Below, in pieces: positions 1-11,104 of a stretch of 30,461 nucleotides of DNA. Both the position numbers and the translations under genes were made by a program. Source of the DNA: Cruorifilaria tuberocauda (lineage: Eukaryota > Nematoda > Chromadorea > Rhabditida > Onchocercidae); NCBI GenBank assembly GCA_013365365.1, contig JABVXU010000624.1:1-30461 (forward strand). The letters are read 5' to 3'. The notes below the pieces were generated by a model. That model did not search any database. It saw only the letters and a program-made list of their open reading frames with translations, and was not told the origin of the DNA. Position 1 is the stretch's first letter, and each line of letters begins with the position of its first letter.

Positions 1-374
1 TTATTACTATTATCAAATTTAGTAATTTAATTATATCAGTCTAATAATGATTTCTATTTGATTAATTTTGAGAAAGTTTTAGAGTAGGAATTTTTCATAT
101 TTTATTTTTGATTTAAATAAAATGATGAAAATATGAAATGTTGTTTTCTTATGCTATCTCTTATATTGCAGATATTATCAAAAATTCATTGATAAATGTT
201 AATTTTAATCAATAAGAAGTATGAAGATTTATTTTGATGAATAGTTTAAAATAATATTAATTTTTCATTATAATGCCTGTAATTGTTAATTTCATTTACT
301 TATTATTATACTATAATTTTTGTTTTTTTTTTCTCAAATCATAATTATTATTACTTAGCATTACTTTAAATAAA

Positions 375-403
375 ATTCTGAAATTTAATCAAAATTTCAG
401 AAT
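375..403. repeat. Perfect 12-bp inverted repeat, 5-nt loop
   Basis: ATTCTGAAATTT at 375-386 is followed by a 5-nt spacer and its exact reverse complement at 392-403. It would form a short AT-rich hairpin. It is too short for a microRNA precursor and has no neighbouring gene for which it could be a terminator. Probably incidental in AT-rich sequence. Confidence 0.5.
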
Positions 404-1281
404 GAAAGGATTTTTATCAATTAAATCGAAATTTTTCAAAATTTAAATGGGCAATTTTGATGAAAATTTAATTTAAATTTTCTCTTCTTACATGAATAAA
501 TTAAAAAAGGAAAGAAAAAACTAGAGAGAATTTTAAGTAATTCCTGAAGAAAGAGAAAAAAAAAACGAATAAAACACGAGCAAAAAAGAATAAACTAAAA
601 AAGAGCGCTTACTTTTTACTCGTTTTATTTTAATCCGTTGCATAAATTCCAATTGATATATGAAACGAACTGCTGTAAAACAATGTAATTTAATATCATA
701 TTTTCAGTCTAACTTATCCCATAGGATTTTAGCCTAATCTTTTTATCCTTCTTTTTTTTCTTACATCTTTTGACTTTTTTTTTTTTTTTTGCTTTTGGAT
801 TTTCTAAACGATTTCTTTCTTTTTTTCTTTCTTATTTATTATTTTCAAAATCTTGCCATATTTCTTTTATCTTTTTTTCTTTTTTGTCAAAACAAATGCT
901 AATATAATGTTTGTAAATAATGCTCTGCAAAGAAGGCAAATGATAAAGTAAGCAAAAAGAACGCTTAGTTTAGTTATGTATATTAGTGTCATTTAAGTTT
1001 AAGATCCAATTTTCATCAGAGATCGAACAAAAATTAAAAAAAAAAGAAGAGGAAGATGAAAAAAAAAAAGACAACTTCAGAAAATGAAGCTCAAAAATTG
1101 CAGGAAATTGCTGGAAGCATGTGTTGAGTGCAATTTATGCTTGCCTTTTAATTTTCATTGAAAATGCGTCAATTTTTTCAAAAAGATTTTTTTTTCAAAC
1201 CATAATTCATAATTTCAAAAAAAAATAAAAGATAGAAAACAAAAATGAGCAAATTTATTTAATATAATTGCTTTTTATTAT

Positions 1282-1544
1282 AGTAATAAATGATAATTGA
1301 TTATGATTATATCAAAAAATGAATAATAATTTATTATGATTATTTCAAATTATCATTGAAGAGAAGAATGATAGGATAACGAATAATAAATGATAATTGA
1401 TTATGATTATATCAAAAAAGGACGAAAAGAATAATAGAATAACGAATAATAAATGATAATTGATTATGATTATTTCAGGTTATCATTGAAGGAGGAGAAG
1501 AATGATATGATAACAAATAATAAATGATAATTGATTATGATTAT
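1282..1544. repeat. Four copies of a ~29-nt TGATAA-containing repeat
   Basis: Near-identical cores beginning AATAATAAATGATAATTGAT and continuing TATGATTAT lie at 1282-1310, 1382-1410, 1445-1473 and 1516-1544. Starts are 100, 63 and 71 nt apart. The spacers are partly shared (a TTATCATTGAAG-type piece and a GAAGAATGATA-type piece), so this is a degenerate tandem satellite and not regularly spaced. No coding potential. Confidence 0.8.
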
Positions 1545-2394
1545 AATGATTATGATATGAGGAAGAAAAGAATGATAAGATATATTATTATCAATTTTGT
1601 TAAGAAAAAATTTTCATCTGCTTTGTGTTTTCTTAATTCGCAATTTCAAATTAATTGAATTACAATCAAAGCATAAAGAGAAAAAAAGAAATGAAAGAAA
1701 ATTCATAAAATAATTAAATGATAACAAATAGATAGATGATAAAGGAAATGAAATAATTTTAATTAACATATTAATATATTTACCTTTCACATCTTACTTA
1801 CTAATCAGTAATTGATAAAGAAAGGTCCTATATACCTTTTGCTTTTTGCATTTATCAGAACTTCATCCCATATTATTCGGATATATTCAGTATTTCTCTT
1901 TTACATATTATCAACTATAATCAAATATTTTGCTTATTTAAGTCAATTGATCAGAAAAAAAACCTGAAAGTTAAAATTTTTCAATACTCAAAAAAATTTA
2001 CAAAGAATGAAATGAGTAGTGTAAATATGAAGTATAAAATAATGTAAACATTTGAGTTGAAAAGAATTTTAAGATTATGACGCAAAAAAAAATGCTCAAT
2101 GTTTTACTTTTAAGTAAAAAAAAAAAAAAAAGAAAGAAATACGTACGATTAATAATATCAAACTACTGATCACGTGAATAATTTCAACGTGGTGCAAGAT
2201 ACGTTACTGCAATCCTAATAACAGCTGTTCAATTAAATATCAAAAGATTTAAAAAAAAAAAGAAAAAGAAATGAAAGAAAAGAACATGATCAGGATATCA
2301 TTTTATATAGTATATATAAGCTAAGATCATTTTATCAAATATGTTAAAATTGATAATTTCTGAAATGGAAAAAAAAAGTTTTGCAATGTGAAAA

Positions 2395-2762
2395 TATCAA
2401 CTATCAATATATTATCAATTAACTTTTTTTAGATATTAAAATAATTATCAATATGTTATCATTTAATTTTTTTTTTTGCTATCAATTACCTTATTCTCAA
2501 TATTAAAATAATTATCAATATGTTATCAATTACTTTTGTTATCATTGAGTTTTTTTTAATATTAGAAATATTAAATATCAATATGTTATCAATTACTATT
2601 TTTCCAATATTAAACTAATTATCAATATGTTATTATTCAGTTTTTTTTTTTTTTTTAATATCAAAAATACTAATTATAAAAATCTTATCAATTACTTTTT
2701 TATCAGTTACTTTTTCTTCAATATTAAAAATATTGATTATCAATATGTTATCAATTATTTTT
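2395..2762. repeat. Degenerate satellite built on ATCAATATGTTATCAATTA
   Basis: At least six copies of a ~22-nt element (TATCAATATGTTATCAATTA and variants) recur every 50-70 nt, with T-runs and AATATTAAAATA-type spacers between them. The two TTATCA words per unit are in the opposite orientation to the TGATAA words of the 1282-1544 array. The 63-codon + strand frame at 2627-2818 reads through it and is low complexity, so I do not call it a gene. Confidence 0.75.
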
Positions 2763-3974
2763 TTTTTCATATTACCGGAAATAAATTGATATTTAGCAAA
2801 TCTTCATTTATAATGTAAAAAATAATTACATTTAATAAATGAGATCGAGAAAGAGAGAAGAAAAAAAAAAAACGAACGAACGAACAAGATGATTTCAAAT
2901 TGAGTAAAAAGAAAAAAAAAAAGAGGAAAGCTTTACAATTTAACGATTTAATTTTTCTGTAGGAAATTTTAAAATAACAAATTTTTATAAAAAAATCAAA
3001 ATAAGAAAATAATAAAAGAACGAAAATATTGGAATTCATCGATAACAATCAGTCAATTAGCTTAAATCATTTAAAAAATTAGCTGAAATCATTTTTTTTT
3101 TATTAAAAAAAAAGTACCATTGAAAAATTTTCCTGCATTTTCACATAAATGACGTTGTGATAAGCAAAAGAGTGAAATAATCTATTATGGAAATTCTTTG
3201 CCTATGAATCATTTTTTACTTTGTAATGCTTAATGCCTTTTTCTTTTTCTTTTTTTCTCGTTCCTTTTTGTCGTTGTTTCAAAAAATTCTTGGCTTTTTT
3301 TTCTTTCAATTCCTTTTTAAGATAGGAGATTTGAAAAGGTCTTTTTTTCTTTTTACTTGAAAATTTTTAAAATAATATTAAATCAGAGTGATACGTTTGT
3401 TCTTCTTGGCTTTTTTTTAATCTCAAAAAATTTAACAAACCATTACGTGTAGCAAATTGTAAAATTTTATTTTTTTCAATTTTCAAAAAATCAATTTTAA
3501 ATTAAAGCTTTCTTATTTTCACATTGATATGCAGTGTATTTCCTTTCTTAATAATAGTTCCTTATTGGCTTCATCATGTTTCAGAATTGTTCATCAGCCT
3601 GAAATTATTCGGAAGTTTTTTTTTTTTCTTGCAAAATAATTTTGCAATTATTTAAAAGCTTTTGCTTTATTCCCTGTTGAATTTGTTAATTATGATGCTT
3701 TGAATTTTTAAGTATAACTTTGCTTGATAAAATTTTAGAATTTACAGTATAAATTTTACAAAAATGATTAATTAGTGTTTTTTTTTTTTTGAAAGTTTAA
3801 ATAAAAAATAAAGTTTCACAGGTTACGGTAGTAATTTTTACAATTGAAATTGGCAAAAGAAAATTTTCAGATAATTCATTCATTTAAATATCATAGGCAA
3901 ATTATTTGAAAAAATAAAAATCATTCATTTTTTTTTTTCAATGAATTTTTTCAATATGAAATTCTTGATTTTAG

Positions 3975-4085
3975 TATTCATCAAGACTGCTGCATACAGG
4001 CTGTACGAAAGGATGCTCAATTGAATGTAATCAAACTAAAACGTTAGCTAAAAAAAAAAGATGCTATGATTGTAAACAGCATTGC
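3975..4085 (+). pseudogene. Cysteine-rich exon-like remnant
   Basis: After a good splice-acceptor sequence (TTGATTTTAG, ending 3974) a 37-codon open frame carries six cysteines with spacing C-x3-C-x3-C-x11-C-x2-C-x3-C, then two consecutive TAA codons at 4086-4091. The same frame continues to another C-x2-C pair near 4122-4133. Just upstream, an ATG at 3956 opens a short hydrophobic stretch (MKFLILVFI), but in a different frame. A run of ten A's lies inside the exon. Six regularly spaced cysteines in AT-rich DNA is unusual and resembles a small secreted disulfide-rich protein, but no complete gene can be assembled. It may be a decayed copy, a single exon of an unseen gene, or chance. I do not recognise the family. 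Confidence 0.3.
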
Positions 4086-4199
4086 TAATAAAATGATCAT
4101 AATGAAATAGTGATAAGAGGTTGTTCTTTTTGTCGGAGTGCTAAGCAAATTTAGGTTTGATTGCAAAATGGAAAGAAAAAAAAAATGAAATTCTAATAA

Positions 4200-7100
4200 A
4201 AAACAAATAAATTAAATCTATAAATATGAAGTAGTTTTAAGGCCAATATAATTTCAAAAAATATTTCAATTCTTATTGAAATTTATCATAATTTAAAAAA
4301 AAAATAATAAGTTAATAAATATTGTCAGAGAAAAAAAAAATTATTCGTGATAAAGTATGATTGATCTATAGTGAATAATTAATTTAATTAAATTAAAATC
4401 AACAATTTAATTTTAAAAAATTTCTAAAAAATAAGTAAATTATCGATGTTAGAAAAAAAGAATAATTCACATTTCAGATTTTTAAATGATTTCTTTTCCT
4501 TTTTTTTTAAAATTGAATGACAATAAATTTGAATATATTGATGTTTTCAAGTTGAAATAACTTTCAAATATATATTTGCTTTAAAAAGCTTTTTTTTTTT
4601 GTTTTCTCTCAAGATTACTATCATAAATAAATAAATTATGCATGTAAACTATATTTTGATAATTTAAATAATTCATAATATTTATGAAATTAATTCACTT
4701 CATTTCATATTTTCAAACAATAAAGTAAACCAAAATGAAATAAATTAATTTAAAGTTTTAGCAAAAAAAAAATTAATTTAATTTATATGAAATTTTATAC
4801 GTCTTATTTCACTTTTTTTTAACTATCAAAAAAATAAAATGAAGGATTGAAAATAAAAAAAAAAAAAAAAACAAAACTTTTTTTCCCAAAAAATTTTTCG
4901 TGAAATTTTGATTGATATCTTTTTAACATTCGTAGATGTTATTATCATTTCATGTCAGCTGCTTGACATTTCATGTATACTGTTGATGATTTAATAAAAC
5001 TATCATAACCTTCGACACTGTTGCAAATATTACTGAAATATGATCGGCTCTCGATATTTTTGCTATTCAGTATGTAACGAACATATGCTAGCAATATTTA
5101 AATTTACTAAAACATTATTTATTACAATTTAAATCTTTTTATGTAATCATAAAATTTGTTCATTTTTTATTTTTAACTCAAATTATATCCTAAGTTATAC
5201 TTCTTCAATTTTTTTTTTTATTAAGTTAAATCAGCTAAATGAAATGCAAGATTAATTTAATTACTTCGCTAAATTCTGTTTAGTGATAAGAAAACATTAT
5301 CATTTATCTTTTAATTATCAATTTTAAGTTATATACATATATATATATATATGTACGAAATACACTATAAATTCAATAATTTTATTATTTTTTAAAATAC
5401 TAAAATGTGCTAAAAGTTTCACTAATAAATGATATTCATTAGAAGCATATATTAAGAGCATACTTTCTAAAAAGTAATTTTAAAAAAAAGATAAAAACCG
5501 ATAAATGTACAGTAAATACTGTAATTATACTTTATATATGTGTATTGTAATTGTATCAATATCATAATATATTCTAGAAATGAAACATTGATTCGTTATC
5601 TTTGCCAATTTCTTTTTAAAATTATCTTTTTGAAAAATACAAAAGCACAAAAATCATTTTCAATGAATTATTATTGAATTTTATAGAGAACGATTTAAAT
5701 GTTTAATTGAAGCATTAATGCAATATTTGTTTTCCAATTCATTTTTTAAAACTTATTAATTCGTTCAGTTACATTGAATATTTAATGAAACAAATTGTGA
5801 AAACATTTTTTATCAATTTATCAACAAGATAATACATGCAAAATTATTAATGTGATTTTTTTTTTTGTTTTTTGATTATAATTATTTATCATTTAATCAT
5901 ATATCATTATTCATTTACTTGTTCGTTTTTTTTTTGTTTTTTCACCTGTTTGAACAAATATAAGGAGAAATTTTTTTTTTTTTATCAGTTCAAATCATAA
6001 TCTTATCTTTCGTTAGCTTTTAAACGCTCATTCCTTGATAAAACTAATATAATCTTATTTTGATCAAGAAATTCTCGTGATTGTTTACTAGATTAAAAAG
6101 TTAATTGAAGAATTATTATACCGGATAATATATTACACTGATATAATTTTCCACTTTGATCTATACTTGTTTACAAATTTGTTAAATGTGACAATCACAT
6201 AAAAGATTAATATCATTTAGAGTGAAAATATTATCAGTAATAGCAACTTATCCAACCATATTGTTTATTCTTAAATAAATAATGAATAATATATCAAATA
6301 TTCGCGTTGAATGAAATATTCCGATATAATTTAATAATGATAAATTTTGATCGATTAATTTTTCAATATTCCATTGAAAATTTCAATATCTATTAAAAAA
6401 AAAAAAGCAAAAAATACATCGATCGATTCATTTCAATAAATAATTGGTTAAAGAGAAAAAAAACAAAAATAAAAATAAAATTTACAAAATTTTCAACAAT
6501 ATTTTAAAACAGAAATTAGCAAATGAAATGATGAAAATAAATTTTTACAATTGAAGAAGAATAGAATATAAATTATGCAACAAATGGATTCAATTTTTAA
6601 AATCTCTTTTCTTGCGCTTTTTTTTTTCTTCGTTTAAAAAAAAAATAAATGGAAAAGCTGCATCATCAATATGTTAAGCAAAAATTTCTTCCATGAAAAT
6701 TCTTATCCATATGTGCTGTATTTTTTATTCATACGATTTTTCCTCTTTTTTTAAATGATTTTTTTTTTGAAATTAAATATTTGATCAGTTTTTTCCTGAA
6801 ACTAACCTTAAAGTATGCTTGAAGTATATAATAAATACAATAGTTTTCTCTTTATAATGATAGTATTAATTAAAATACAATTTTGTACAATTTAAATAAA
6901 TCTAATTCCTTCAATTCCATTAGATCTTCCTAATAAATGTTGAAAAATTTTTTGGTAGCAAAAAAAAAAAGAAAAGCAATTACTTTTAGTAAAACATTTG
7001 GTATCGATTTACAATTAAAATAAAATTGTACTTGCATCATCTCAATTTGCAAATATTTTTCTTATAAGAAATGTTTTTCGCTTTTTTTCCCCTTTCTTTC

Positions 7101-8480
7101 TTTCTTTCATTTAAAAAAATATTTTTGACATAATAGGATTCTATTTCACCTGCTTCATTTATATCAAAAATATTTTAGAAATTTGAAAAGGGGAATTTTT
7201 CATCGATGAAAAATTTAAAGCTTTTAAATTTGAAGAAAAAAAAATAGATTTACATATATATATAGCTTTACTCCTTTTAACAGAGTTATTTTTAGGAAAA
7301 CTTTTATCGCTACTTAAAATGCATTATTTCATAGATTTAGTATATTAGTGTTGAGTGGAAATTAAAAGAATAATAAAGAAATGAATTGTTCAAAAAAAGA
7401 AAAAAAATGATTTGTAATAAATGAAAGTTAAATTAAATAAAAAAAAATTATATCAAGTTAAATTAAATGCTATCAAATTGATAAAATGAATGATAGAAAG
7501 TAATTAATGATAAAATGATTGCAAATAAATATTCCTTGTTTTTTTCTTTTGACTTTGATTCTATTTATTTTTCATTTTAATATTTTAAATGATAACGGCA
7601 TTACATAATTCGATTGAAGATAATAGAATGATAATAATTTATAAATAATTTAATTAATTTATGCCTATTTAATTTATCATTTAAATACAATAAACAATTG
7701 GAAAAGTTTTTTTTTTTAAGTAATTGAGGGAATAGTAATTTGTCCATTGTTTAATTTACTTAAGTGTTATTTAATTTTAAAAAAAAAGTTAGTAGGCTTA
7801 ATTATAATTTATTGTCGTTCTTTTCATAACATATGTTAGCAAATTTTATTACACAATTTCTTTCAAGTCAAGTAGTAATTAAGATAATTACAATTTGTTT
7901 TGAAAAGTTCGTTTGTTTTTAATCTGCTTGTTTGTATTAAGGATTATTTAAAAGCTGTAAATAAATATGTTTTAGTGACAATATGACGTTAAAATTTTAA
8001 TGAGGAAGAATGAATTTTGGCGATGAGTCCGGTAATAATAAATCCGGTTTTCCGTACTGTTACATTTGGGTTAATATATTAAAGTTAATTTTATACATAA
8101 ATGATTACCGAAAAATGATGATGAAATTTTAAAATTCATTAATGATAATATTAGTTAGACTATTATGGGGTTAATAACGATCTCAATAGTAATAAAAGTT
8201 GAAGCATAAAGATGAATGATCACTAATGAGACAATCAGAAGTTTATTAAGTATAAACAAGATTTTGCTACTTGACGTAAACAAGATGAAAGCTTGAAATT
8301 TGCCGACGGGAACAGAAAAATAATCTGTATCAAAATTTAAATCGAATATTTTAATTCTAAATCAATATTGTCATTTCATTTAGTCATTTGCTTTTTCATG
8401 ATAATAGAAATATGATAATTGATAATGATAGAAATACATGATGATAATTCATAGTAATAGTAGAAAATAATGAAAACGAA
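4200..8480. other. AT-rich gene-free region
   Basis: No exon-like segment is seen on either strand. Contents are A/T runs, an (AT)n tract near 5331-5354 and two adjacent AT-rich palindromes at 7194-7236. No tRNA-like A or B box arrangement was recognised. Confidence 0.55.
7194..7236. repeat. Two adjacent AT-rich palindromes
   Basis: Positions 7194-7215 form a perfect 22-bp palindrome (AATTTTTCATCGATGAAAAA plus TT) centred on ATCGAT. Immediately after, 7212-7232 (AAATTTAAAGCTTTTAAATT plus T) is a near-palindrome around AGCTT with one extra T. These could extrude as hairpins or be chance products of base composition. No associated gene. Confidence 0.5.
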
Positions 8481-8579
8481 ACCAATCAAGCCAATATTTA
8501 GATACTCATGTGATAACAATCTTGGTCGATGAACTTAAGCCTCACGTAAGCATCTAAATATTGGCTCAAAACTACTGGT
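8481..8579 (+). ncRNA. Candidate microRNA precursor hairpin
   Basis: The arms 8489-8513 (AGCCAATATTTAGATACTCA...) and 8542-8566 (...ATCTAAATATTGGCT) pair over 25 positions: 22 Watson-Crick pairs, one U.G (8509-8546) and two mismatches (A8504.C8551 and C8507.A8548). The loop is 28 nt, in which CTT/AAG (8521-8523 with 8537-8539) may pair further. A short lower stem, ACCA 8481-8484 with TGGT 8576-8579, flanks an unpaired region. Stem length, few symmetrical mismatches and total size of about 95-100 nt fit an animal pre-miRNA. The arms do not match any microRNA I can name. Because the stem is nearly self-complementary, the transcribed strand cannot be decided. A small inverted-repeat element is the main alternative. 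Confidence 0.45.
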
Positions 8580-9114
8580 AAAAATGATAATATTATTTTC
8601 ATTGAATGATTTTTATTAATTATATCTTCTTTTTTCCATTGCTCTATTTCATCGATTTATACTATATTTCTTTACTGATAATGCACTCGTCATTGAACTA
8701 TCGTTTATATAATTAAAATATTTTCCTAGCTAACGATTAAATGACGAATTTAATGGCAGAAATATTGTAATTGTTATATTCGATTAATTTCTTTCTAGCT
8801 TTTAGTAAAAATAGTAACCACCTATTGAATGAAGTGAAATTGCTCATAATTTAACCGTTGATTTGTTTAAGAAAAGAATGAATGAATGGTTTTTTAGCTT
8901 ACTGATATCATTCATTACTAAACTGTCTTTTCGAACAGATAACTTGAAACTAATTTGTAGTAGAATGAAATTTGATGATTTATTAATCAAGGATATTAAG
9001 ATAAGTTATTCTGTAAAATAACTGCAACTATTCAAAGTGTGATAACTGTGATAACAATCTTTATCGCTAAGTATAATGTCTTAGGTGGAATAAATGAAAA
9101 AAAAAATTATAGAT

Positions 9115-9215
9115 AAAGCATTCATATCATATATCAATCAATATACGTCATATACATCATATCAATATCATGATATATCATAAATCATATATCAGATCAA
9201 TATACATCATACACG
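9115..9215. repeat. ATATCA/CATATA-rich degenerate repeat
   Basis: Repeated words ATCATATATCA, CAATATACATCATA and TATCATGATATATCAT alternate through this stretch. It includes the palindrome ATATCATGATAT at about 9165-9176. Simple-sequence DNA without coding potential. Confidence 0.6.
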
Positions 9216-9407
9216 TTATAATAAAAATATAGTTAGGATCAGAAATAAATCATAAATCAGGATAAAATCAGAAAGGTATTAAAAAATTTCACAGTTTAAG
9301 AGAATGAAATGACTATGAATTTGAGAACAATTGCAGTAATTGTTACTTCAGTTAGAACTGTGCGATTTATTATTACTTTCGTTTATACTTCTTAGGTTCA
9401 TTTATCA

Positions 9408-9523
9408 TCATCATCATTATTAATATTATTATTTTCATCATCATCACTATCATTATCATTATCATTATCATTATAATCATCATTATCATTATCACTATCA
9501 TTATCATCATCGTTATCATCATA
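9408..9523. repeat. ATC/ATT and TTATCA microsatellite
   Basis: A compound microsatellite of ATCATC, ATTATC and TTATCA units (for example TATCATTATCATTATCATTA) runs for roughly 115 nt. Its TTATCA phase is the same hexamer family that dominates the other arrays of this window. Confidence 0.85.
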
Positions 9524-10394
9524 TATTTAGTTGCTGCACTAATTCCTTCTTATCACATACATTTCGTTTTACTAATTCCTTTCCAAATTACGTTTAATCA
9601 CATATTACTATTAGATCATTATAATATATAATTTAAAAAAAAATCTTTTAATTATTCCAAACATCATATTGAATAATAAATAATAATATAAAATTAGATT
9701 TTATATATTTCTTTAAAAAAAAGTTTAAATAAATTTTTAAATAAAAAAAACTTATAAAATTTATACATATTTATATTAATTAACAAATATAAAAATTTAT
9801 GATATGTAAGAATGATTTTAATATCATTTAATTATCATTATTTTACTAAAATTAAAGTTTTTTATCAGTTGAGGATTTTTTTTTCTTAATTTTAAATTTA
9901 TCTAAAAGATTTAAAATGTTATAATTTTCAAAATTGAAGTTTTAAATGAAGGAATTGATTATGGGATATATCGATAAGCTATGCAATGCAATGTAATAAT
10001 ATATTAGTTATCAATTTATGAATTATTTAATGAAATATTCATCGGTTATTTTTTTTAAATCATTTAAATTTAGTGAAAAATCAATTTGGTCATTTAAAGC
10101 AAATATTGTCGTCCTCATAGGACTAATATAACTATGTATAAATTAAAAAAATTTTTTTTTCGCTTAGAAATTTATTTAAAAATTCAAAAAATTTTTTTTC
10201 TTAATTTAACAACAAAAGAATGAGAGATTTATTGCACGCGATATTTAGAATTGAAAAACTTTTCTTATAATCAGCTTATCTTGATAAATATCTCCTGAAC
10301 TATTTATTCATTTGATTGAATGAATGAATCATTGATATTCGATTAAGAGATTAAGAGCCTGGATATTATACGCATATCACTTCGTAATTACATC

Positions 10395-10492
10395 CTAGTA
10401 TATGAGATTAGTATGAGCATATATAGTATGAGATTATGAGACTAGTATAAGTATGAGATCCTATCCTATTATCATAGTATTGATAGTATGAG
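10395..10492. repeat. Loose AGTATGAGAT repeat
   Basis: Five or so diverged copies of AGTATGAGA or AGTATATGAGA (near 10398, 10412, 10427, 10453 and 10486) occur within about 95 nt. They look like a decayed short tandem array. No further meaning can be given. Confidence 0.5.
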
Positions 10493-11049
10493 AATAACAG
10501 TTGAATAATGATTTCAATGACTTGAATTTACTGGAATTAATTCGTTTCAAATTATACAGTGATAGTTTTTAAACTGAAATGATTAATTTTTAAACCGGAA
10601 TAATTTACAATAATACCATCAATAATTTCCATTTACAATTAGTGCTGCAGCAGTGTAAATAGAGCTTAGGCTGGAATGATTGTTCGTAGTAGTTGAATAT
10701 CTTCCCGACTGAATTAATGTGTTTATTGTGCGAAGTTGCTTATTTGAGAGATTTAGCAAGAAGCATTTATTTGCAAATTAGATATTTATCAAGATTTTTC
10801 AGATTAAAAAAAAAAGATCTATTTCTTTTTTTTTCTTGGAATAACGTAGAATTAAAATAGAACTATTAATCGATAGAGTTTTTAATCAATTGAGAAATCT
10901 TTTTTTTTTTCCAATTTCTAAGAATCTAGATGATTTAAATTGATAAGTATTTTTGTTTTACGTGTTTTAGAGTAGTAGTAAATATAATATAAGTAATTAT
11001 TTACAGCGAAGATTCAGTGTTTTATTTGTACTGTAATATTTTCAATTTT

Positions 11050-11104
11050 ATTTTTCAGTTAATTAAACTTTTTTGGCATATTTTTACTCTAGTCAGTTCA
11101 CGGT
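11050..11104 (+). promoter_or_regulatory. Probable 5' splice-leader or UTR acceptor of twinfilin
   Basis: Two 3' splice-acceptor sequences lie just before the twinfilin ATG: TTTATTTTTCAG ending at 11058 and TTACTCTAGTCAG ending at 11096. There is no matching donor close upstream. In nematodes this arrangement typically accepts a trans-spliced leader. The second site would leave an 8-nt 5' UTR, the first 46 nt. Which one is used, and whether a 5' UTR intron exists instead, cannot be read from DNA alone. Confidence 0.4.

Larger units (their letters stand above)
1..3950. other. AT-rich gene-free region
   Basis: I find no supportable gene here. The sequence is extremely AT-rich with many 8-15 nt A or T runs. 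The only ATG-started open frames over 60 codons (around 2627-3048, both strands) are Phe/Asn/Lys/Ile-rich readings of T/A runs. What can be described are two repeat arrays (listed separately) and small hairpins. It could be intergenic DNA or part of a large intron of a gene extending beyond position 1. Confidence 0.6.
8580..11040. other. AT-rich region upstream of twinfilin
   Basis: No gene is supported. It contains the simple repeats listed at 9115-9523, a loose AGTATGAGAT-type repeat at about 10395-10492, and the presumed promoter of twinfilin towards its right end. No TATA or initiator arrangement could be singled out from the AT-rich background. Confidence 0.5.

Noticed and set aside
1282..1544. 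Repeats with spacers, as in a CRISPR array
   Set aside because: Spacing is irregular, spacers share sequence, the context is eukaryotic with introns, and no cas genes are present.
2627..3048. Open frames of 63 and 93 codons on the two strands
   Set aside because: They are Phe/Asn/Tyr/Lys-rich translations of T/A runs and repeat units, with no splice structure or protein-like composition.
8029..8060. GCGATGAGTCCGG...CCGG, resembling a hammerhead ribozyme core
   Set aside because: The invariant CUGAUGA is not present (GC precedes GAUGAG) and no GAAA follows the second strand of the small stem; a chance match to part of the core.
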